From Deltaproteobacteria bacterium (GTDB lineage: Bacteria; Desulfobacterota; UBA8473), in contig JAUXHQ010000028.1 of assembly GCA_030621455.1 (NCBI GenBank), positions 1-11,019 on the forward strand: a stretch of DNA of 11,019 nucleotides. The letters are read 5' to 3'. The notes beneath the pieces were generated by a model that saw only the letters and a list, made by a program, of their open reading frames with translations, was not told the origin of the DNA and searched no databases. Positions 1 through 7,873 of this stretch are shown here, piece by piece; the first letter of the stretch is position 1, and each line of letters begins with the position of its first letter. The position numbers were made by a program, and so were the translations under genes.

Positions 1-19
1 GTGTAAACTACTTTTGATA

Positions 20-37
20 TTGCATGAAAGATGCCAA
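20..37 (-). promoter_or_regulatory. Candidate sigma-54 (-24/-12) promoter, leftward
   Basis: Read on the minus strand, the sequence is TTGGCATC, four bases, then ATGCAA. The GG (plus-strand 34-35) and the GC (plus-strand 22-23) are spaced exactly as in the sigma-54 consensus TTGGCACG-N4-TTGCA, with three differences in the conserved blocks. Transcription would start near position 10 and run off the left edge, so the controlled gene is not visible. The match may be chance because only one short element supports it. Confidence 0.3.
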
Positions 38-125
38 AAAATGACAAATTTTGGACTTATAATGAAGTTAAGTGACGACAGTCTAAGGATAACATTCGTA
101 TTTTGACCTTGACTGAAAGGTTCTC

Positions 126-154
126 TTGACATAAAAAGGGCTTTATAGTATGGT
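126..154 (+). promoter_or_regulatory. Sigma-70-type promoter for moaC
   Basis: A perfect -35 hexamer TTGACA (126-131) is followed by a 17-base spacer and TATGGT (149-154), which matches the -10 consensus at four of six positions. Transcription would start near 161, giving a leader of about 240 nt before moaC. Two further TTGAC copies lie just upstream in tandem (TTGACC TTGACT, 103-114) and could be part of a binding site. The assignment rests on sequence and spacing only. Confidence 0.5.
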
Positions 155-399
155 CTGATGCCGACAAAGAAGTCCTATTAACCGCTATATTGGTAAGATT
201 AGAGTTTCCATCTCACCTCCTTACCTGCTATTCCGGCATTCAATCATTTGCTTTCCGTGATCTAGACAGAACGGGGTTAGGCCTTCTCGACTATCCTTTT
301 TATTTTATTATTTGTTTACCTGGTGTCCACCCATAAATGGAGATTTTCATAAAGATGGGCATCAAGTAAGTTATGAATTGCGGACTCCGGAGAAGCAAA

Positions 400-882
400 A
401 TGTCGCGGTGGGCTCATTTTGATGATGAAGGAAGGCCCAGGATGGTTGATATCACTGAGAAGGGCGTTACAAGGCGCGAAGCTGTCGCTTCCGCCATGAT
501 ATCACTGAAATCAGAGACCTTTCAGATGATAGTCCAGAAAAGGGTTAAAAAGGGGGATGTCCTCGAAGTTGCCAAAATAGCCGGCATCCTTGCGGCGAAA
601 AGGACGAGCGAGTTGATTCCGATGTGTCACCCCATCAGTATAACCGCTGTGGATATCTTCTTTCATCCAAATCCGACAGAGAGTGCGATCGCAATCGAAT
701 CCAAGGTCAGGACCGTCGGCAAAACAGGGGTGGAAATGGAAGCCCTTACCGCCGTGTCGGTGGCTGCCTTGACCATTTATGATATGTGCAAGTCCGTGGA
801 TCGGGGAATGGTTATCTCAGACATAGAGTTACTCAAAAAAAGCGGTGGAAAGAGCGGCAACTATGATCGGGGTACGATTTAG
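400..882 (+). CDS. moaC: Cyclic pyranopterin monophosphate synthase MoaC
   Basis: MoaC converts the MoaA product, 3',8-cyclo-7,8-dihydro-GTP, into cyclic pyranopterin monophosphate in molybdenum cofactor biosynthesis; it is cytosolic and usually hexameric. The 160-residue protein has the usual length. All family active-site residues are present at E. coli numbering: Lys51, His77 in MCHP, Glu112 and Glu114 in GVEMEAL, Asp128 and Lys131. The ATG at 400 is preferred over the in-frame ATG at 373 because GGAG (389-392) sits seven bases before it and the N-terminus then matches the family. The Shine-Dalgarno site lies inside the small palindrome CTCCGGAG (385-392). No moaA, moaB, moaD or moaE is in the window, so the rest of the pathway is elsewhere. 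The next gene starts 11 bases after the stop, suggesting co-transcription. Confidence 0.97.
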   Translation: MSRWAHFDDEGRPRMVDITEKGVTRREAVASAMISLKSETFQMIVQKRVKKGDVLEVAKIAGILAAKRTSELIPMCHPISITAVDIFFHPNPTESAIAIESKVRTVGKTGVEMEALTAVSVAALTIYDMCKSVDRGMVISDIELLKKSGGKSGNYDRGTI

Positions 883-893
883 GGAGGTAGGGA

Positions 894-1763
894 ATGAAAG
901 ATTTGTCCAAAAAAGATAACGGAACAAACCTGGAAACCTTACACGTAGACGTTCTTCTGGAGGTAAGCAAGGCTCTGAGTGCGTCATTTGATTTAGAAAA
1001 GTCCTTTGGTGAAGTTATGAATATCCTCGCCTTTCGTTTAACCATGAACCATGGTGCACTCACGCTGCTGGATTTTGAAACAAAGGAATTAATTGCAGAG
1101 ATAGTTTATGGAACAGATAAGCAGGGTATGACAGAAGTAGATACCCACAGGAAAGTCTTTGAAAGTGGAATGCCCATAGCAATTTCCAGCATTGGTGGGT
1201 TCCCTTTGTTATTGGGTGGGCCAGAGATGCCGGATATAAAAAAGCCAAATATCTCCTACTTATGCGTACCGATGAAGATTGAAGACAGAGTTGTCGGGGT
1301 GCTTAGTGTAGATCGCCTCTTCGATGATAGCATAGGATTCCATGAAGATTTGAGGTTATTGGAGAGAATAACATCCGTGATTGCTCATACATTAAATCTT
1401 TACCGGGTAGCGGATAAAGAAAAGGAGGATCTCATCACAGAAAATAAGCGCCTGCGTGAGGAACTGGAAAAAGTTACATCATTAAACACCAGCGAGGAAA
1501 ATCGGCCGGAAACGTCCCCTCTTAGACATCTCTCAATGGAAAAGGTCATGGAGAAGAAACTTCATGATATCATAACAGTAATGGATGTTTCGACTGGGGG
1601 TGAAAGAAAGCTATACGCCAATGTCATATCCAGAGTAGAGAAGGCTTTATTCAAGTTAGCCCTGAAGAAGTCAAAGAATGTGAAGTACGAGGCAGCTCGC
1701 TTCCTGGGGATTAACAGGAATACTTTGTGTAAGAAGATGAAAAAGCTGAATATATCAACTTGA
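894..1763 (+). CDS. GAF domain regulator with Fis-type HTH, NifA-like without AAA+ domain
   Basis: This 289-residue protein is a probable cytosolic transcription regulator. Residues about 20-168 form a GAF sensor domain, with LLEVSKALSASFDLEK at its start and CVPMKIEDRVVGVLSVDR near its end, closely resembling the N-terminal domain of NifA-class activators. A charged helical stretch at about 172-196, probably coiled coil, follows. Residues about 238-287 form a Fis-family helix-turn-helix (AARFLGINRNTLCKKMKKL). In NifA-class proteins a sigma-54-interacting AAA+ domain of roughly 230 residues sits between these parts. Here only about 40 residues separate coiled coil and HTH, with no Walker A or GAFTGA motif. 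It therefore should not activate sigma-54 directly and may act as repressor, antagonist or simple ligand-responsive binder; that role is inferred. GGGAGGT (882-888) is a strong ribosome site. The ligand is unknown. Confidence 0.85.
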   Translation: MKDLSKKDNGTNLETLHVDVLLEVSKALSASFDLEKSFGEVMNILAFRLTMNHGALTLLDFETKELIAEIVYGTDKQGMTEVDTHRKVFESGMPIAISSIGGFPLLLGGPEMPDIKKPNISYLCVPMKIEDRVVGVLSVDRLFDDSIGFHEDLRLLERITSVIAHTLNLYRVADKEKEDLITENKRLREELEKVTSLNTSEENRPETSPLRHLSMEKVMEKKLHDIITVMDVSTGGERKLYANVISRVEKALFKLALKKSKNVKYEAARFLGINRNTLCKKMKKLNIST

Positions 1764-1784
1764 GGATTACTTACGAAGGTATCG

Positions 1785-2654
1785 ATGAATTTTCAAGAAA
1801 TTATACTGTCGCTGCAACACTTCTGGTCTGAAAAGGGCTGTATCGTTCAACAGCCATGCGGTATTGAGGTGGGGGCAGGTACATTCAACCCGGCTACATT
1901 CCTCAGGGTTTTAGGGCCTGAACCGTGGAATGTGGCATATGTTGAGCCTTCCCGCCGGCCCACGGATGGCAGGTATGGAGAAAACCCCAACCGTCTTCAA
2001 CACTACTACCAGTTTCAGGTAATAATGAAACCCTCCCCGCTGGACATTCAGGATACATACCTGAGGAGTTTAGAGAACCTTGGCATAGATCTACTCGCCC
2101 ATGACATAAGGTTTGTTGAGGATGATTGGGAGTCCCCCACCCTTGGTGCCTGGGGGTTAGGCTGGGAGGTATGGTTGGATGGGATGGAGATTACCCAGTT
2201 CACCTATTTTCAGCAGGCTGGTGGTATAGACCTCAAACCCATCTCCGTTGAGTTGACATATGGGCTTGAAAGGATCTCCATGTATCTGCAGGGTATAGAT
2301 GACGTATTCGACATAGAATGGATAGAGGGGACAAAGTACGGGGATATACATCACCAGGGTGAGATAGAATTCTCAACTTATAATTTCGAGGAAGCCGATG
2401 TGGAGATGTTGTTTAACCTGTTCGATATGTATGAAGCTGAATCAATGAAATCGGCCAAGAAGGGTTTGGTGTTGCCTGCTTACGAGTATTGTTTGAAGTG
2501 TTCCCATACCTTTAACATACTGGACTCAAGAAAGGCCATCAGCGTTACTGAAAGAACGAGTTTTATAGGTAGAGTAAGAAACCTGGCAGGGTTGTGCGCA
2601 AGGGGATATCTTCGACAAAGAGAAGAGATGGGGTTCCCCCTGATTAGTAGATAG
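1785..2654 (+). CDS. glyQ: Glycyl-tRNA synthetase alpha subunit
   Basis: GlyQ is the catalytic subunit of the bacterial alpha2-beta2 glycyl-tRNA synthetase; it forms glycyl-adenylate and charges tRNA-Gly together with GlyS. The 289-residue protein has the usual length and is colinear with the family from its first residues ([23 protein letters not shown]). Class II features are visible: [17 protein letters not shown] at about 54-70, leading into the motif 2 strands, [18 protein letters not shown] at 113-130, and a motif 3-like ELTYGLERI at about 156-164. The start has GAAGGT four bases upstream. It lies 21 bases after the GAF regulator, and glyS follows after 24 bases. No T-box leader is seen before it. 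Confidence 0.98.
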   Translation: MNFQEIILSLQHFWSEKGCIVQQPCGIEVGAGTFNPATFLRVLGPEPWNVAYVEPSRRPTDGRYGENPNRLQHYYQFQVIMKPSPLDIQDTYLRSLENLGIDLLAHDIRFVEDDWESPTLGAWGLGWEVWLDGMEITQFTYFQQAGGIDLKPISVELTYGLERISMYLQGIDDVFDIEWIEGTKYGDIHHQGEIEFSTYNFEEADVEMLFNLFDMYEAESMKSAKKGLVLPAYEYCLKCSHTFNILDSRKAISVTERTSFIGRVRNLAGLCARGYLRQREEMGFPLISR

Positions 2655-2678
2655 ACAACAAACCGTTTGAGAAAAAAG

Positions 2679-4751
2679 ATGCTGAAAGAATTCCTTCTAG
2701 AAATCGGGACAGAGGAAATACCATCTAGGTTTATGCCTGGGATTTTAGCCGATATGGAAGGCCTTATCAATAAAGAACTTGAGACTCTCAGGATAGGGTT
2801 CGGAGTCACAAGGGTCTTCGGGACACCAAGGCGGTTGGTAGTTTATATTGATAATATGTCAAACAGGCGGAAGGACGTTTATGTGAACGTGGTCGGCCCC
2901 TCAATAAAAGTAGCCTTCGATGGAGATGGCAACCCAACAAAGGCGGCCATCGGCTTTGCGCGAGCGCAAGGCCTGGACGTCGCCGATCTTGAACGGGCGA
3001 CTACCCCTAAGGGAGAGTACGTAGCGGTCAAAAAAATAGAAACGGGCGCTGATACAAGAGAGGTCCTTTCATCCTTTCTTCCAAGGTTCATTACATCGAT
3101 CCCATTTCCCAAGTCTATGAGATGGGGGGAATCATCTATCAGATTTGTTCGTCCCATCCATTGGATTTTATCTCTTTTTGGCGGGGAGGTCGTTCCATTC
3201 AAGGTCGATGATATTGAGAGCAGTGACCAATCCTTCGGCCATCGTTTCATGAGGCCGTCCCCCTTCAAGGTTCGAGACTTCGAAGATTATGTGGAACAGC
3301 TCAGGAGGGCCTATGTGATCGTTGACCCCACGGAGAGAAAGAAAGGAATTGAAAAGCTGATATCGCAAGCCGCAATTGAGTTGTCGGGAATGGCACTGGA
3401 TGACGAAGGGTTATTGGAGAATGTGACCTACCTTGTCGAATATCCGACAGCTGTAGTGGGGAATTTTGAGAAGGAGTTTTTGGATCTGCCAAGAGAGGTT
3501 TTAATATCAAGTATGCGGGAGCATCAGATGTACTTCTCCGTAGTCGACGAATCAGGCAGTCTTCTGCCTCACTTTATTGCCGTCAACAACACACCTGTAA
3601 AGGATCCTCAGGTGGTCGTAAAGGGACATGAAAGGGTGTTGAAGGCCCGCCTTTCTGATGCTGAGTTCTTCTTTAAAGAAGACAGGAAGATATCACTTTC
3701 AGATAGGGTGGATAGTCTGAAGGATATAGTCTTTCAATCAGATTTGGGGAGTCTTTATGAAAAGGTCATGAGGGTCCAAAGGATAGCCAAAGACCTGGCA
3801 TCGGAGATCGAACCTGACCAGGAAGAAGCCACAGAGAGGGCCGTCCTCCTCTGCAAGGCTGACCTCACTTCCGGGATGGTTGGGGAGTTCCCAAAACTCC
3901 AGGGAGTGATGGGCCGGGAATATGCCCTCTTATCAGGTGAGGATGTGAACGTGGCAACGGCAATCTACGAGCATTACCTTCCTCGATTTGCAGGCGATGG
4001 CCTCCCGCGTACCCATGTTGGTGCCTTTGTCAGCATAGCCGACAAGTTGGACACCGTGGTGGGATGTTTTGGGGTTGGATTGGTCCCAACCGGAACCTCG
4101 GACCCCTATGCCTTGAGACGTCAGGCCCTGGGAATCATCAATATCATACTCGACAAGAAATACCCTGTTTCCTTGAGTAACTTAATCGAAAGGAGCATAT
4201 CATACTTAGACGGAAAGATCTCGGATGATCCAGTCAAAGTTAAAGAAGGGGTCATGGAATTCTTCAGGCTTCGCCTTCAACATCAGTTGACGAGTCAGGA
4301 ATACCCGTATGATGTTGTGGACGCAGTCCTCACTCTGTACTTCGATGATCTGGTCGATTCTTTCGAGAAAGTAAAGGCCTTGCAGGCCTTCAAGCTTCAA
4401 CCCGATTTTAAGGCGTTGGCTATAGCCTTCAAAAGGGCTTCCAATATCTTGAATCAATCGCCTGCGGGGGAAGAAATACACGTCTCGTTATTCGAAGACC
4501 CGGAGGAAGGCATACTCTTTGAGGCATGTGAAGATGTCCAGGGGCATGTGGCCAAGTTGATTTCCGACAATAGATACCTTGAGGCCTTGTCCAAAATGGT
4601 CAGGCTCAGGGTACCTGTGGATGATTTCTTTGACAATGTCATGGTCATGGTGGAGGATGAGAGGGTAAGGAAAAACAGGCTGGCCTTATTGGACCGAATA
4701 TCCGGGCTTTTTTTGAAAATAGCCGACTTCACCAGGATTGTGACCGACTAG
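2679..4751 (+). CDS. glyS: Glycyl-tRNA synthetase beta subunit
   Basis: GlyS is the large subunit of the alpha2-beta2 glycyl-tRNA synthetase and is responsible for tRNA-Gly recognition. The protein of about 690 residues begins with the family signature EFLLEIGTEEIPSRF. The middle has the HD-like region around residues 385-450 (RAVLLCKADLTSGMVGEFPKLQG, then AIYEHYLPRFAGDGLP), followed by SIADKLDTVVGCFGVGLVPTGTSDPYALRRQ. The last 120 or so residues resemble the DALR-type anticodon-binding domain. I chose ATG 2679 because it gives the usual short N-terminus before EFLLEIG; an in-frame TTG at 2667 would add four residues. Neither start has a strong Shine-Dalgarno site (only GAG at 2669-2671), so translation may depend on coupling to glyQ. 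The frame is intact throughout. Confidence 0.97.
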   Translation: MLKEFLLEIGTEEIPSRFMPGILADMEGLINKELETLRIGFGVTRVFGTPRRLVVYIDNMSNRRKDVYVNVVGPSIKVAFDGDGNPTKAAIGFARAQGLDVADLERATTPKGEYVAVKKIETGADTREVLSSFLPRFITSIPFPKSMRWGESSIRFVRPIHWILSLFGGEVVPFKVDDIESSDQSFGHRFMRPSPFKVRDFEDYVEQLRRAYVIVDPTERKKGIEKLISQAAIELSGMALDDEGLLENVTYLVEYPTAVVGNFEKEFLDLPREVLISSMREHQMYFSVVDESGSLLPHFIAVNNTPVKDPQVVVKGHERVLKARLSDAEFFFKEDRKISLSDRVDSLKDIVFQSDLGSLYEKVMRVQRIAKDLASEIEPDQEEATERAVLLCKADLTSGMVGEFPKLQGVMGREYALLSGEDVNVATAIYEHYLPRFAGDGLPRTHVGAFVSIADKLDTVVGCFGVGLVPTGTSDPYALRRQALGIINIILDKKYPVSLSNLIERSISYLDGKISDDPVKVKEGVMEFFRLRLQHQLTSQEYPYDVVDAVLTLYFDDLVDSFEKVKALQAFKLQPDFKALAIAFKRASNILNQSPAGEEIHVSLFEDPEEGILFEACEDVQGHVAKLISDNRYLEALSKMVRLRVPVDDFFDNVMVMVEDERVRKNRLALLDRISGLFLKIADFTRIVTD

Positions 4752-4796
4752 ACTTGACGAGACAATAAATTATCTTCTTAAAAGGAGGAGTATTAC

Positions 4797-7541
4797 ATGG
4801 CAAAAAAATACGTCTACTTCTTTGGTGCCGGCATGACCGAAGGCAGCGCTGAGATGAAGAACCTTTTAGGTGGCAAGGGTTGTAATCTCGCAGAGATGGC
4901 AAACCTCGGCATACCGGTCCCCCCCGGATTCACCATAACTACTGAGATCTGTTCAGAATATTATGAGAATAACGGGGCTTACCCCGAAGGGTTAAAGACC
5001 CAGGTGGAAAAAAATCTCGCCAAGATGGAAGCAACCATTGGGGCAAAACTTGGCGATGCAGAGAACCCCTTACTCGTGTCGATTAGATCCGGGGCTCGAG
5101 CATCTATGCCGGGTATGATGGATACTGTGCTTAATCTGGGGCTAAACAACACAACGATCAAGGGGATTATTCAACAATCGGGCGATGAAAGGTTTGCCTA
5201 CGACTGTTACCGCAGGTTTGTCCAGATGTACGGAGATGTGGTATTGGGTCTCAAACCCGTGGAAAAGGATGAGAGGGACCCCTTTGAGATCATACTGGAA
5301 GCAAAGAAGGAGAAGAAAGGCGTTTCCCTTGATAATGAACTCAGTTCCGAGGATCTGAGGGAACTGGTTGCCGAGTTCAAACTTGAAATTAAGGAGAGGC
5401 TTGGGATCGATTTCCCTGAAGATCCTGTGGAACAGCTATGGGGGGCGATCGGGGCCGTTTTCGGGTCATGGAATAATGACAGGGCCATCGCGTATCGTGA
5501 ACTGAATAACATACCAGGTCATTGGGGAACCGCGGTGAACGTTCAAGCCATGGTCTATGGGAACATGGGTGAAGACAGCGGCACCGGGGTCGCCTTCACG
5601 CGCAATCCAGCTACAGGAGAGAACGTCTTTTTCGGAGAGTACCTGATGAATGCCCAGGGCGAAGATGTGGTTGCGGGCATTCGTACCCCAAGGCCCATCA
5701 ACAAAGTCCAGAAAGGAGAGAGTCCCCTTCCTTCTCTGGAAGAGGAAATGCCTGACATTTACAGAGAACTGATTGATATACGGAAAAACCTCGAGGAACA
5801 CTTCAGAGACTTACAGGATGTCGAGTTTACCATTCAGAAGGGAAGGCTATGGATGCTCCAGACCCGTTCCGGGAAACGTACCGGTTTTGCCGCGCTAAGG
5901 ATAGCTGTTGAAATGGTAAGGGAAGGGTTAATCGAGAAAGAAGAGGCTATCATGAGGATAGATCCCGAGCAGTTAAACCAACTGCTGAACCCTGTCTTTT
6001 CTACTGATGAGAAGAATAAAGCCATAGCTGAAGGTCGGCTCCTGGCCAAAGGATTGAATGCAGGCCCAGGCGCCGCCTGCGGCAAGGTTGTGTTCAACGC
6101 TGCAGACGCGGAAGAACTTGCCAACAAAGGTGAAGGGAACCTTATCTTAGTAAGGATCGAGACCTCTCCGGAAGACATCAGGGGGATGAATGCGGCCAGT
6201 GGAATTTTGACTGCCAGGGGTGGGATGACCTCCCACGCCGCCCTGGTTGCCAGGCAGATGGGTAAAGTCTGTGTGGCCGGCTGCGGGGCATTGGATATCG
6301 ACTACACGGCCCAGGAGATGAAGGTTGGAGACCGCATAATAAAGAATGGAGACTACATCTCTATTGATGGCACACTTGGAGAGGTGCTTCTCGGCGAGAT
6401 CAAGACAACCCCCTCTGAGACCCTGCGGGTATTGTTAGATAAGACTTTGAGACCGGAAGAATCCCTGATATACCAGATATATGCAGAGATAATGTCCTGG
6501 GCCGATGAGATCAGGACCTTGGGTGTCCGCACTAATGCTGACGAACCTAACCAGGTGGATAATGCCATAAGTTTCGGTGCCGGCGGTATAGGACTTTGCA
6601 GGACCGAACACATGTTCTTCGAAGGAGACCGTATAGATTCGATCCGTGAGATGATCCTGGCCGACGACATTGCCGGGAGAGAAAAGGCCTTATCCAAGCT
6701 AATGCCCATGCAAAGGGATGACTTTATAGGTATCTTCAGGCTCATGAACGGAATGCCGGTCACCATTCGAACCCTTGACCCTCCCCTACATGAATTCCTT
6801 CCCCACAGTCCTAAAGAGATCGGCGCACTCGCTGAGAAGATAGGCACCTCCAGGGAAAAGCTGACCTCAAAGATAGCGAGTCTGGAAGAGACTAACCCCA
6901 TGCTCGGTCACAGGGGATGCCGTCTCGGAATAGTGTACCCAGAGATTACGGGAATGCAGGCAAGGGCTATATTTGAGGCTGCATGCCAGGTGGCCAAAGA
7001 AGGCATCAAGGTCCTCCCGGAGGTAATGATACCTCTTGTGGGGCATGTAAAAGAACTGATGATGCAAAAAGAGGTGGTGGATAGAGTTGCAAAAGAGGTA
7101 ATAGAGGCTCATGGTATCGAACTCGACTACCTGGTGGGAACCATGATAGAGCTGCCCAGGGCGGCCATAACAGCTGATGAGATTGCCCAGGTGGCGGAAT
7201 TCTTCTCCTTTGGTACCAATGACCTTACCCAGATGACCTTTGGACTGAGCAGGGACGATGCGGGTAAGTTCTTGCCGTACTATATAACCGAAGAGATACT
7301 GGAGAATGATCCGTTTCAGCAATTAGATCAAGGCGGGGTTGGCAAGCTGGTTGACATGGCTGTGCAACTGGGGAGAAAGACAAAACCCACCCTCAAGATC
7401 GGCATTTGCGGAGAACACGGTGGGGATCCCAGTTCAATAGAGTTTTGCCACAAGGTGGGTTTGGACTATGTAAGCTGTTCGCCTTACCGCGTGCCCATAG
7501 CCCGTCTTGCAGCTGCCAGGGCCGCCTTAAAGTACAAGTAA
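4797..7541 (+). CDS. ppdK: Pyruvate, phosphate dikinase
   Basis: PPDK reversibly interconverts pyruvate, ATP and phosphate with phosphoenolpyruvate, AMP and pyrophosphate. In anaerobes it may serve glycolysis or gluconeogenesis; direction cannot be told here. The 914-residue cytosolic protein has all three domains: N-terminal ATP-grasp nucleotide-binding region (about 1-360, with [10 protein letters not shown] and [16 protein letters not shown]), the swivelling phosphohistidine domain with His480 in GGMTSHAA, and the C-terminal PEP/pyruvate barrel ending with Cys871 in CGEHGG. The [12 protein letters not shown] stretch, typical of PEP-utilising enzymes, is present. AAAGGAGG ends eight bases before the ATG, a much stronger ribosome site than that of glyS. 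It lies 45 bases after glyS, so it could be in the same unit. No regulatory PDRP gene is in the window. Confidence 0.98.
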   Translation: MAKKYVYFFGAGMTEGSAEMKNLLGGKGCNLAEMANLGIPVPPGFTITTEICSEYYENNGAYPEGLKTQVEKNLAKMEATIGAKLGDAENPLLVSIRSGARASMPGMMDTVLNLGLNNTTIKGIIQQSGDERFAYDCYRRFVQMYGDVVLGLKPVEKDERDPFEIILEAKKEKKGVSLDNELSSEDLRELVAEFKLEIKERLGIDFPEDPVEQLWGAIGAVFGSWNNDRAIAYRELNNIPGHWGTAVNVQAMVYGNMGEDSGTGVAFTRNPATGENVFFGEYLMNAQGEDVVAGIRTPRPINKVQKGESPLPSLEEEMPDIYRELIDIRKNLEEHFRDLQDVEFTIQKGRLWMLQTRSGKRTGFAALRIAVEMVREGLIEKEEAIMRIDPEQLNQLLNPVFSTDEKNKAIAEGRLLAKGLNAGPGAACGKVVFNAADAEELANKGEGNLILVRIETSPEDIRGMNAASGILTARGGMTSHAALVARQMGKVCVAGCGALDIDYTAQEMKVGDRIIKNGDYISIDGTLGEVLLGEIKTTPSETLRVLLDKTLRPEESLIYQIYAEIMSWADEIRTLGVRTNADEPNQVDNAISFGAGGIGLCRTEHMFFEGDRIDSIREMILADDIAGREKALSKLMPMQRDDFIGIFRLMNGMPVTIRTLDPPLHEFLPHSPKEIGALAEKIGTSREKLTSKIASLEETNPMLGHRGCRLGIVYPEITGMQARAIFEAACQVAKEGIKVLPEVMIPLVGHVKELMMQKEVVDRVAKEVIEAHGIELDYLVGTMIELPRAAITADEIAQVAEFFSFGTNDLTQMTFGLSRDDAGKFLPYYITEEILENDPFQQLDQGGVGKLVDMAVQLGRKTKPTLKIGICGEHGGDPSSIEFCHKVGLDYVSCSPYRVPIARLAAARAALKYK

Positions 7542-7543
7542 GG

Positions 7544-7570
7544 AATCCCCCAGTGCACGTGGATTTCTTT
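7544..7570 (+). terminator. Weak candidate terminator after ppdK
   Basis: AATCC (7544-7548) can pair with GGATT (7561-7565), with a 12-base loop and TTCTTT directly after. It starts two bases after the ppdK stop. The five-base stem is weak, so termination, if any, may instead rely on the much larger palindrome that begins at 7590. Confidence 0.2.
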
Positions 7571-7589
7571 AGCCCGTGAAGTGACCGAT

Positions 7590-7852
7590 AAATTTTTCGA
7601 CCTGTGCAGTTACACAAACCTAGTGTCTTGAAGTGTCTCTGATGATTCAGTTAAAACAGGATTGCGTTAAGCGCCGGCTGCTTGTTTTGTTTGCTTGTTA
7701 TACGTAAGAACCTGGCAACATACAAATATGCGAACGAGACTTGTTATCCCATTACACATACAGTCTTATGCCAGTGTGTAGTTCATAACAAGCAAACGAA
7801 ATAAGTAGCCGGTAAGCGGTAAACCTGACCAACTGCACAGCTCGAAATTTTT
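7590..7852. repeat. Nested palindrome between ppdK and tlyA (MITE-like or structured RNA)
   Basis: Outer arms 7590-7611 and 7831-7852 are inverted copies matching at 19 of 22 positions. Inner arms 7674-7701 and 7785-7812 form a 28-bp stem with 25 Watson-Crick pairs and 3 G-U wobbles in plus-strand RNA. Inside the loop, GAAC and CTGGCA (7708-7717) pair with GTTC (7781-7784) and TGCCAG (7769-7774), with six-base bulges on each side. Between outer and inner stems, CAGG (7657-7660) can pair with CCTG (7824-7827). No open reading frame of note, transposase, tRNA or clear target-site duplication is seen. It could be a miniature inverted-repeat element, or a structured RNA made by read-through from ppdK that affects termination or tlyA translation. 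Confidence 0.75.
7622..7638 (+). repeat. Short direct repeat AGTGTCT
   Basis: AGTGTCT occurs at 7622-7628 and again at 7632-7638, a ten-base period (about one helical turn), in the left unpaired part of the palindromic region. It could be a pair of protein-binding half sites or chance. Confidence 0.3.
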
Positions 7853-7873
7853 GGGAAGGTACTGAAACAGGAG

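Larger units (their letters stand above)
1..399. other. Non-coding region upstream of moaC
   Basis: No reading frame on either strand shows convincing protein character, and no tRNA or rRNA is recognisable. The region is AT-rich compared with the genes. It holds a plausible sigma-70-type promoter at 126-154, three TTGAC repeats (103-107, 109-113, 126-130) and a candidate minus-strand sigma-54 element at about 20-37. An inverted repeat CCAAAA/TTTTGG (34-39/49-54) lies just before a TATAAT at 58-63, which lacks a good -35 box. If the 126-154 promoter is used, the moaC leader would be about 240 nt. That leader contains CACCTCCTTA at 214-223 and a weak CCCAT/ATGGG stem (330-334/355-359). I could not match it to a known riboswitch. 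Confidence 0.7.

Noticed and set aside
211..223. Remnant of a 16S rRNA 3' end
   Set aside because: Only about ten bases match; the preceding bases do not follow the conserved rRNA sequence, so this is not a gene fragment.
161..399. Possible molybdenum cofactor riboswitch in the moaC leader
   Set aside because: The leader is long enough, but I could not recognise the conserved stems or loops of the Moco RNA motif; a covariance-model search would decide.
373..399. Upstream in-frame ATG of moaC at 373
   Set aside because: The extra nine codons are not family-like, and the ATG at 400 has a well-placed GGAG and gives active-site numbering identical to E. coli MoaC.
6353..6901. Minus-strand 182-codon ORF inside ppdK
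   Set aside because: It lies wholly inside a highly conserved gene on the opposite strand and is rich in Ser, Ile and Pro, as expected for an antisense shadow.
7590..7852. Integron attC site or tRNA in the palindromic region
   Set aside because: No paired attC core sites of the usual form, no integrase, no tRNA T-loop signature; the symmetric arms fit a simple palindrome better.
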